From UBA724 sp964008075 (lineage in GTDB: Bacteria; Bacteroidota; Bacteroidia; Flavobacteriales; Flavobacteriaceae): a DNA stretch of 7,632 bases. Made by a program: the position numbers and the translations under genes. The notes under the pieces are model-generated. The model worked only from the letters and a program-made list of their open reading frames with translations, did no database searches and was not told the DNA's origin. The stretch spans positions 1 to 7,632 of the forward strand of contig CAXGAP010000041.1 of the NCBI GenBank assembly GCA_964008075.1, written 5' to 3'. Shown here one piece after another: positions 1 through 5,507 of this stretch (position 1 is its first letter; the number at the start of each line of letters is the position of its first letter).

Positions 1-11
1 GTTCTTTTCAT
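1..11 (-). CDS. Start of a minus-strand gene cut by the left window edge
   Basis: Reading leftwards on the minus strand there is an ATG at 11-9 followed by AAA AGA, giving Met-Lys-Arg before the window ends. A near-consensus Bacteroidetes promoter (TATATTTG, 51-44) lies 32 nt upstream, the same distance as between the mtaB box and its start. The call rests on this promoter-to-ATG arrangement only. Too little protein is present to identify it, and the true start could lie beyond the edge. Confidence 0.4.
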
Positions 12-43
12 AATATATTGTGTATCTCTTACTCAAACGGCTG

Positions 44-73
44 CAAATATACAATATAAAACCACGATTTCAA
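44..73 (-). promoter_or_regulatory. Bacteroidetes-type promoter for the left-edge gene
   Basis: On the minus strand a TATATTTG box (51-44) fits the -7 consensus TAnnTTTG, and a TTG (73-71) lies 19 nt upstream, within the usual 17-23 nt spacing of the -33 element. The box continues as TATATTTGCAG, sharing the GCA extension with the mtaB, rpmE2 and GNAT-like promoters in this window. It is divergent from the TPR-protein promoter. Confidence 0.6.
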
Positions 74-95
74 GAAGCATTTCATAAGAATTAAT

Positions 96-103
96 TATTT
101 TTG
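96..103 (+). promoter_or_regulatory. -7 box for the TPR membrane protein
   Basis: TATTTTTG fits TAnnTTTG and ends 17 nt before the ATG at 121, implying a short leader of roughly a dozen nucleotides. No TTG at -33 spacing is visible, so the match is one-sided in a very AT-rich stretch. Confidence 0.45.
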
Positions 104-120
104 AACAGAAAATCTATAAG

Positions 121-636
121 ATGTTTCCAAAATTTATCAAAATCGTTCTAGCCGTTTTAAGTTTGTTCTATGCTGTTTACCAATTTACAGAAGAATTTAT
201 CGGCAATGGCATTGCCTTGATCTTTCTTTCTGGAGTGTTTGTTTTCCTGTATTATAAAAATGAAATTCTATTGCTGGCTTTTCTCCGCATGCGAAAACAA
301 GATTTTCAGGGAACCGAAAGATGGTTAAACAGAATCAAAAATCCAGAAAGCGCTTTAACGACAAAGCAAGTTGGATATTATAATTTCATAAGAGGAGTCA
401 TCACTTCTCAATCAAATCTCACACAAGCAGAAAAATACTTTCGAAAAGCTATATCACTTGGTCTCAATATGAAGCATGATATGGCGATGGCAAAACTCAG
501 TCTTGCAGGGATTGTTATGCAAAAAAGAAGAAAAAGAGAAGCAACTACACTTCTCAAAGAAGCCAAAAAACTCGACAAACAAGGAATTATGGGCGAACAA
601 ATCAAGCTTATGCAACAACAGCTAAAGCGAATTTAG
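121..636 (+). CDS. Small membrane protein with two N-terminal helices and TPR-like repeats
   Basis: The 171-residue protein has two hydrophobic segments (about residues 5-21 and 29-45) that probably form a membrane hairpin, then a basic, helical, soluble part. Two helix-turn-helix units look like degenerate tetratricopeptide repeats: about 83-116 (QVGYYNFIRG..., ending AEKYFRKAISLGLN) and about 120-152 (MAMAKLSLAGIV..., ending EATTLLKEAKKLD). Similar short membrane-anchored TPR proteins are common in flavobacteria; their function is not established and I infer only a protein-interaction role at the membrane. The start is the first ATG after the TATTTTTG box. The gene is monocistronic: its TAG stop (634-636) overlaps the TAA of the convergent transglycosylase gene in the 4-mer TTAG. 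The C-terminus is strongly basic (KKRRKRE-like patches). Confidence 0.75.
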   Translation: MFPKFIKIVLAVLSLFYAVYQFTEEFIGNGIALIFLSGVFVFLYYKNEILLLAFLRMRKQDFQGTERWLNRIKNPESALTTKQVGYYNFIRGVITSQSNLTQAEKYFRKAISLGLNMKHDMAMAKLSLAGIVMQKRRKREATTLLKEAKKLDKQGIMGEQIKLMQQQLKRI

Positions 637-1526
637 TCCCCCAGGACGAGAATTCCATATTCCTTTTGGTTTCGATTGGCAGTTGAATGCCCTTTAATCC
701 AAGGGTTCAATTCTCGAAAATCAGCATAACTCATGTCGTGAGACAAGGCGAAATCAACCCAGTTAATGTTCGACTTGCTGATTCGAACAAGCTTGGTATT
801 TGGAAAAGCGTAAGCCTCCTCATCAGTAATCGCAAAACCATAGGTTTCAGGTGATTCAAAAATCAACTTTGTGGCGAGTAGTCGATACATATATCGACTG
901 GTTTCTTCATTGAGAAACAAATCGTAATAGGACTTTGCTTTTTGCTTGTTCATTGCAGATTGAATTCTCTGCATTCCAGCATTGTATGACGCTGCAGACA
1001 AAGTCCAATTCCCAAACACTTCATAAGCATCTTTCAAATATGCAGCTGCACTTTCAGTCGATTTTATTAGGTTTAGACGCTCATCAACATAATCATTGAC
1101 CTGCAATCCATATTCTCTTGCTGTTTGTGGCATAAACTGCCAAAAACCCTCTGCACCTGCTGGTGATTTTACATGAATCAAACCACTTTCAATGACTGCC
1201 AAATACTTAAAGTCATGTGGAATGCCATTTTTTCTGAGGATGGGCTCTATGATTGGAAAGTATTTTTTTGAACGTTTTAACACCAAAATCGTATTTGAAT
1301 GCCAAAAAGTATTAACCAATAATTCACGATCCAATCGCTCCTGGACATAGTTCTTATCCAGAGGTACTTTTTCATTGGCAAATGATATCATTTTTGGTTG
1401 TGATGGGATGCTTTGAAGCTTCAAATGAGTAGATGAAGTGCTGTTGGCTGTGTTGCATTTTGTCAAAAAAATGATTACAAATAACAGAAAGAAAAAAGTG
1501 AACTTTGGTAAAAACTTATTTTTCAT
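633..1526 (-). CDS. MltD-like lytic murein transglycosylase, lipoprotein (GH23/SLT domain)
   Basis: Predicted to cleave the MurNAc-GlcNAc bond of peptidoglycan, forming 1,6-anhydro-MurNAc, from the periplasmic face of a membrane. I place the start at ATG 1526-1524 (297 aa) rather than an in-frame ATG 12 codons upstream: this start gives a clean signal peptide (MKNKF, then a hydrophobic run to about residue 21) and an ATGA overlap with the hydrolase stop. A Cys at 24 (LTKC) suggests a lipoprotein, although Lys at -1 is an unusual lipobox residue. The SLT domain spans about 90-225 with catalytic Glu113 in ESG, GFWQFM at 127-132, DERLN at 148-152 and SYNAG at 180-184. A short C-terminal part (about 246-290, including FRELNPWI) resembles the degenerate LysM-like tail of Bacteroidetes homologues; no canonical LysM repeat is visible. 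Expressed with the upstream hydrolase. Confidence 0.9.
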   Translation of the reverse strand: MKNKFLPKFTFFFLLFVIIFLTKCNTANSTSSTHLKLQSIPSQPKMISFANEKVPLDKNYVQERLDRELLVNTFWHSNTILVLKRSKKYFPIIEPILRKNGIPHDFKYLAVIESGLIHVKSPAGAEGFWQFMPQTAREYGLQVNDYVDERLNLIKSTESAAAYLKDAYEVFGNWTLSAASYNAGMQRIQSAMNKQKAKSYYDLFLNEETSRYMYRLLATKLIFESPETYGFAITDEEAYAFPNTKLVRISKSNINWVDFALSHDMSYADFRELNPWIKGHSTANRNQKEYGILVLGD

Positions 1527-2179
1527 TTTGATATGATTTCTGGAAGATGTTTGTTGAGCCAAGGTGCTTTTTGCAAAATCAAGGCGTGTGTTCCACCTGG
1601 TACTGATATATAATTTTTGATAGTAAATACTGGAATCAAAGCATCAATGGAACCATGAATATGAACCACATCTGGGTCAGCTTCTTCTCTATCCCATTGA
1701 AAAAAATGATGCAAAGCCCAGTCAAGATACTTTTTATCTCGAACAGAAAGGTAATACTTATGAAGCTTCATTCTCTTTTTCATGGATGGTCCAAAAACAA
1801 AACTGATAAAGTCCTCTGTTTTATCAACCCATTGTATTGGGAAATATTTATACGCCTTCGATTTTCGACCAAGTGTGAAGTGAATTGGGAATTCCTTAAA
1901 TGACTTTACACTAGATATGATAATGACCTTTTTTGTTGAAATAATTTTGCTCATTTCCTGAACGATAATTCCTCCAAACGAAACACCAATCAAAACTGGC
2001 TGCTCATGCGTTATCTTTTCACTCAGCCGACTGACGTATGACTGAAGGCTCTCGTCTTCTGTAGGCTCAATCCAATCCAACAAATGAATTTTATACTGTT
2101 TGGGCAAACGTACGTATTCAAAAATTTTCGAATTTGCTGCCATTCCAGGCATACAATACACATGGATTTCATTATTCAT
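1523..2179 (-). CDS. Alpha/beta-hydrolase fold protein
   Basis: This 218-residue cytoplasmic protein has a full hydrolase triad by motif: nucleophile Ser67 in the elbow GVSFGG, acid Asp179 in HGSIDALIP, and His198 in GGTHALIL. The N-terminal strand IHVYCMPGM supplies the oxyanion-hole loop, supporting the first ATG as the start. Close relatives are found across Flavobacteriia, often beside a lytic transglycosylase gene; the substrate is unknown, and an esterase or lipase-like activity is the most that can be inferred. The gene is first of a two-gene unit: its TGA (1525-1523) overlaps the ATG of the transglycosylase (ATGA), so translational coupling is likely. A TAGTTTTG box ends only 7 nt before the ATG, so the mRNA may have almost no leader. 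Confidence 0.85.
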   Translation of the reverse strand: MNNEIHVYCMPGMAANSKIFEYVRLPKQYKIHLLDWIEPTEDESLQSYVSRLSEKITHEQPVLIGVSFGGIIVQEMSKIISTKKVIIISSVKSFKEFPIHFTLGRKSKAYKYFPIQWVDKTEDFISFVFGPSMKKRMKLHKYYLSVRDKKYLDWALHHFFQWDREEADPDVVHIHGSIDALIPVFTIKNYISVPGGTHALILQKAPWLNKHLPEIISK

Positions 2180-2186
2180 GACCCTA

Positions 2187-2194
2187 CAAAACTA
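2187..2194 (-). promoter_or_regulatory. -7 box of the hydrolase-transglycosylase unit
   Basis: Read on the minus strand, 2194-2187 is TAGTTTTG, a match to TAnnTTTG. It ends 7 nt before the hydrolase ATG. No TTG at -33 spacing is seen. It lies in the 58-bp divergent region shared with the GNAT-like gene, whose own box starts 19 bp away. Confidence 0.5.
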
Positions 2195-2213
2195 CAGTCT
2201 TTTTTATTTTGCT

Positions 2214-2221
2214 TAAATTTG
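2214..2221 (+). promoter_or_regulatory. -7 box of the GNAT-like gene
   Basis: TAAATTTG matches TAnnTTTG and is followed by CAG, the same extension seen at three other promoters here. It ends 16 nt before the ATG at 2238. No convincing -33 TTG is present. Confidence 0.5.
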
Positions 2222-2237
2222 CAGAAAGTTTGATGTT

Positions 2238-2522
2238 ATGGAAATCATAGATAATTCCTTTTTGCGCCAATTTGAAACCGAAACAAATGACGGTTTGGCC
2301 AAAATCGAGTATGCGCAACAAGAAAGAAAAATTTTTCTGACAAAATTGATATTACCTAAAAATATCGATGACGCTATTTTTAAAGAGGAATTCATTAAAG
2401 AAGTGCTTTCCATCATCGAAGATCGTAACGTGAGTGTGATGCCAACAAGCCCTGATATCGTAAGTTTTATTAAAAAAAACAAGAGGTATCGCAGCATGCT
2501 TCCTGTTGGTGTACGTATCTAA
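2238..2522 (+). CDS. Small GNAT-like protein (COG2388/NATD1-related), possibly lacking a standard CoA loop
   Basis: This 94-residue protein fits the short GNAT-related family (COG2388, YjdJ/NATD1-like) by pattern: N-terminal strands (FETETNDGLAKIEYAQQ, residues 12-28), strand KIFLTKLILP (31-40), helix FKEEFIKEVLSIIEDRN (48-64), then VSVMPTSPDIVSFIKKN (65-81), corresponding to the VvPtCp segment of the family. Flavobacterial relatives are annotated as GNAT N-acetyltransferases; no substrate is known. Where the family has the RGxGxA-type acetyl-CoA pyrophosphate loop, this protein reads KNIDDAIFKEEF with no glycine, and the usual Cys after Pro-Thr is Ser71, so catalysis is uncertain. It is monocistronic, and its TAA overlaps the TAG of convergent mtaB in the 4-mer CTAA. 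Confidence 0.75.
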   Translation: MEIIDNSFLRQFETETNDGLAKIEYAQQERKIFLTKLILPKNIDDAIFKEEFIKEVLSIIEDRNVSVMPTSPDIVSFIKKNKRYRSMLPVGVRI

Positions 2523-3841
2523 ACCAATTGCAGTTTTGCGAGTCTAACCATCCCCCTCTGATCAATTTCTGAAAGGGTTGCTTTAAGTGTTCGATTTTGA
2601 AGACCAGGATCCCATGGCATTCTGACTTTTACATAGTTTTCTGTAAATCCTTGGATATAGCCTTCTTTATTTTCAGCTTCAAATAAAATGGTTTTTGTTT
2701 TATGAAGTTGACTTTCATAAAAAGCATGACGCTTTTTTGCAGACAATCCTCGCATCATCTTCGATCGTTTTTGTTTCACTGCTCTTGGCACTTGTTTTTG
2801 CATAGATGCTGCTGGCGTATTGGGTCGCTCAGAGTATGAAAACACGTGGAGATAGGAGACTTGCAGATCAACTAAGAAAGAATAGGTGTCTAAAAAGTGT
2901 TGGTCTGATTCGCCTGGAAAGCCAACAATAACATCCACTCCAATACAAGCATCTGGCATCAAACGCTTGATTTGATTGACTCGATCAACATATAATTCGC
3001 GTTGATAACGACGACGCATTTGACCAAGAATTTCATTGTTTCCACTCTGGAGTGGAATATGAAAATGAGGGACAAATCGTTTGGATTCAGCAACAAAATT
3101 GATCAACTCTTCCGAAAGTAAGTTAGGCTCAATCGAAGAGATTCGAAAACGATCTATTCCCTCAACCTCGTCTAGTGCTTGCACAAGTTCAAGAAAAGTA
3201 TGCTCATGTTTTTTATTGCCAAATTCACCTTTCCCATAGTCGCCAATATTGACCCCAGTCAATACAATTTCTTTGATGTCTTTACGCACAATTTCTTTGG
3301 CCTGACTGATGATGTTCTCTAGCACACCACTTCTTGAAATTCCACGTGCTTGTGGGATAGTGCAATAGGTGCACTTATAATCACAACCATCTTGAACCTT
3401 TAAAAACGCACGTGTGCGCTCTCCAATCGCATAGCTCCCAACATAGGTGTCTGTTTCTTCGATAGAACAAGCATGAACTTGGGTTTGCTCTTTTCTTGAT
3501 AAATCAGTTAAATAAGATATTATGTCAAATTTTTCTTTCGCACCTAAAACCATATCAACACTGCCTTCTTTGGCCAATTCTTCAGGTTGAAGTTGGGCAT
3601 AACAACCAACTGCAATCAAGTATGCATTGGGATTGCGCTGGCGCGTTTGGCGTGCCAATGAATTGAATTTTTTATCCGCATTGTCAGTGACTGAGCAAGT
3701 ATTAATGACATAAACATCAGCTTTCATGTCAAAAGGAACCCTCTCATAACCTGCTTCGGTAAACTTACGTGCCAAAGTAGAGGTCTCTGAAAAATTTAGT
3801 TTACAACCTAAGGTTTTAAAAGCAACAGTCGCAGATATCAA
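2519..3841 (-). CDS. mtaB: tRNA t6A37 methylthiotransferase MtaB (radical SAM)
   Basis: Converts N6-threonylcarbamoyladenosine at position 37 of ANN-decoding tRNAs to its 2-methylthio form (ms2t6A), using two [4Fe-4S] clusters and S-adenosylmethionine. All three domains are visible in 440 residues, the usual family length. The N-terminal MTTase (UPF0004) domain has cluster cysteines Cys13 (TLGCKLN), Cys49 (NTCSVT) and Cys80 (VGCYAQ). The radical SAM motif is Cys153-x3-Cys157-x2-Cys160 (DGCDYKCTYCTIP). A TRAM-like RNA-binding tail covers about 380-440. TLGCKLNFSE and the sequence after the CxxxCxxC favour MtaB over MiaB or RimO. The start appears to be TTG (3841-3839): an in-frame TAA lies 6 codons upstream, no ATG or GTG intervenes, and the next Met (39) would remove Cys13. 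Convergent with the GNAT-like gene (4-nt overlap) and divergent from the substrate-binding protein gene. Confidence 0.95.
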   Translation of the reverse strand: MISATVAFKTLGCKLNFSETSTLARKFTEAGYERVPFDMKADVYVINTCSVTDNADKKFNSLARQTRQRNPNAYLIAVGCYAQLQPEELAKEGSVDMVLGAKEKFDIISYLTDLSRKEQTQVHACSIEETDTYVGSYAIGERTRAFLKVQDGCDYKCTYCTIPQARGISRSGVLENIISQAKEIVRKDIKEIVLTGVNIGDYGKGEFGNKKHEHTFLELVQALDEVEGIDRFRISSIEPNLLSEELINFVAESKRFVPHFHIPLQSGNNEILGQMRRRYQRELYVDRVNQIKRLMPDACIGVDVIVGFPGESDQHFLDTYSFLVDLQVSYLHVFSYSERPNTPAASMQKQVPRAVKQKRSKMMRGLSAKKRHAFYESQLHKTKTILFEAENKEGYIQGFTENYVKVRMPWDPGLQNRTLKATLSEIDQRGMVRLAKLQLV

Positions 3842-3860
3842 AACTTTATTAGAATTGGTT

Positions 3861-3868
3861 TAATTTTA
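3861..3868 (+). promoter_or_regulatory. Weak candidate -7 box for the substrate-binding protein gene
   Basis: TAATTTTA differs from TAnnTTTG at the last base only and ends 18 nt before the TTG start at 3887. The same imperfect octamer occurs 21 nt before the DUF4199 start. The region is AT-rich and no -33 element is evident, so this is a tentative assignment. Confidence 0.25.
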
Positions 3869-3873
3869 TGGTG

Positions 3874-3901
3874 CAAATATAAAGCCTTGGAAAGGAACAA
3901 A
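3874..3901 (-). promoter_or_regulatory. mtaB promoter overlapping the start of the divergent gene
   Basis: On the minus strand TATATTTG (3881-3874) matches the -7 consensus and continues as GCAC. A TTTG (3901-3898) lies 16 nt upstream, slightly shorter than the typical spacing. The -33 element falls inside the first codons of the substrate-binding protein gene. The implied mtaB leader is about 27 nt. Confidence 0.55.
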
Positions 3902-5500
3902 AAATATAGTTTGATTTGGTTTGGATTTATTTCAATAATCCTTATTTGTCTATTAGGGTGTTCTTCAAACAACAAAATCGATTCCCAGCATATTTTTCGA
4001 CTCAATATTCATGAAAACATCAATACCCTAGATCCTGCATACGCACGAGATTTGCGAAGTATTTGGGCAATGAATCAAATTTTTAATGGTCTTGTACGAC
4101 TTGACGATGAACTCAACATACAACCTGATATTGCAACCCATTGGGAGATTTCTGAAGATGCAAAAACCTATCTCTTTTATTTACGTGATGATGTCTATTT
4201 TCATAAGTCTGAAATCTTTGGAGATCAAAAAACGAGAGTTGTCACTGCCAGTGATTTTGTTTATAGTTTTAACAGGATTAAAAACAAAAAAATTGCATCA
4301 CCAGGGCTGTGGACACTGGAGAGTGTAAAGCATTACGAAGCTATTGATGATAAAACATTTAAAATTGAACTCATCCATCCTTTTAGTCCTTTTCTCGGGA
4401 TTTTGAGTATGAAGTACCTCAGTGTTCTACCAGAAGAACTTAATGACCTTCCAAACAACGCCATCAGTACCAAACCAATTGGTACAGGGCCATTTTATGT
4501 TAAAGCTTGGATGCAAAACCTAAAAATGGTGTTGCGAAAAAATCAACTGTATTTTGAAACCAACGAAAAGGGAGAGCAGTTGCCACATCTCGAATCTGTG
4601 GCCATCACTTTTGTGCCAGATAAACAAAGTGAGTTTCTGTTGTTTCTGCAAGGGAAATTAGACATGATCAATTCGCTGGATGCATCATATAAAGATGAGT
4701 TGCTGGATAAAAATGGACAATTGAAAAAGAAGTACAGAAACAGCATCAAGCTCCTCCGTTCTCCTTATCTAAATACAGAATATATCGGCATTTACTTGAA
4801 CAATAAAAAAGCTGAAATTCAATCCATTGCCTTGCGAAAAGCACTAAATTATGGTCTTGATCGACAGGAAATGATTCGGTTTTTAAAAAATAATATCGGA
4901 AATCCTGCAACTAAAGGTTTTATCCCTCATGGACTCAATACCAATCTAGCTGTTCAAGGGTATTCGTTTGACATGAAAAAGTCAAAAGAGCTCTTGGAGC
5001 AGTTTCGTGTAGATACTGGGATTCAGAATCCGACCTTTTCTCTCGCAACAGATGAAAATTATGTTGATTTGTGTACATATCTTCAAAATGCATACAATAA
5101 AATTGGGATAACGATCAACATTGAGGTGATGCCTTCAGCAGCATTGCGCGAGGCCAAGTCGAATGGAAAATTAGAATTATTTCGTGCCAGCTGGGTAGCA
5201 GACTACCCTGATCCTGAAAATTATCTACTGCCTTATTTTTCAGAAAATTTTTCTCCAAATGGCCCCAATTACACGCACTTCAAAAGCAAAACATTTGACG
5301 ACGGCTATAAAGAAATCGCTGCAACCTTGGATGCAGATCGACGGAACAATTTGATCAACAACTTAGATCAACAACTGATTGATACAGCACCTTTTGTTCT
5401 GTTGTATTATGATGAAGTTCTTCGCTTCACACACCCCAATGTAGAGGGAATGATCCCCAATCCAGTGAATATGCTTGATCTTCGAAGAGTAAGAAAATGA
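3887..5500 (+). CDS. ABC transporter substrate-binding lipoprotein, family 5 (peptide/OppA-DppA type)
   Basis: Predicted periplasmic solute-binding lipoprotein of the extracellular family 5 (SBP_bac_5), which bind oligopeptides and sometimes nickel-chelates or sugars. The 537 residues match family length. A basic n-region (ERNKK), a hydrophobic stretch and the lipobox LLGC (Cys25) define a type II signal peptide. Family landmarks are NTLDPAYA (46-53), IATHWEIS with KTYLFYLRDDVYFH, VTASDFVYSFNRI, ALRKALNYGLDR (315-326), and ASWVADYPDPENYL (from 434). The start appears to be TTG at 3887: no in-frame ATG or GTG exists between an upstream stop near 3811 and this codon, and the signal peptide begins here. 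No permease or ATPase gene is in the window, so it must work with components elsewhere or have another role. Substrate cannot be read from sequence. It ends 7 nt from the convergent GlmU-family gene. Confidence 0.9.
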   Translation: MERNKKYSLIWFGFISIILICLLGCSSNNKIDSQHIFRLNIHENINTLDPAYARDLRSIWAMNQIFNGLVRLDDELNIQPDIATHWEISEDAKTYLFYLRDDVYFHKSEIFGDQKTRVVTASDFVYSFNRIKNKKIASPGLWTLESVKHYEAIDDKTFKIELIHPFSPFLGILSMKYLSVLPEELNDLPNNAISTKPIGTGPFYVKAWMQNLKMVLRKNQLYFETNEKGEQLPHLESVAITFVPDKQSEFLLFLQGKLDMINSLDASYKDELLDKNGQLKKKYRNSIKLLRSPYLNTEYIGIYLNNKKAEIQSIALRKALNYGLDRQEMIRFLKNNIGNPATKGFIPHGLNTNLAVQGYSFDMKKSKELLEQFRVDTGIQNPTFSLATDENYVDLCTYLQNAYNKIGITINIEVMPSAALREAKSNGKLELFRASWVADYPDPENYLLPYFSENFSPNGPNYTHFKSKTFDDGYKEIAATLDADRRNNLINNLDQQLIDTAPFVLLYYDEVLRFTHPNVEGMIPNPVNMLDLRRVRK

Positions 5501-5507
5501 ACGTGAA

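Noticed and set aside
12..19. AATATATT palindrome near the left edge
   Set aside because: Eight A/T bases in an AT-rich leader; expected by chance and without a partner site.
1538..1562. Longer transglycosylase start at ATG 1562
   Set aside because: It adds a polar 12-residue extension before the signal peptide and a 40-nt overlap with the hydrolase; the ATGA start at 1526 explains both signal peptide and spacing.
2213..2497. A 94-codon open frame on the minus strand opposite the GNAT-like gene
   Set aside because: Low-complexity Ser/Leu-rich product, wholly antisense to a conserved gene with its own promoter.
2519..3841. MiaB or RimO instead of MtaB
   Set aside because: TLGCKLNFSE at the first cluster cysteine, the 440-residue length and the sequence around the CxxxCxxC motif fit MtaB better.
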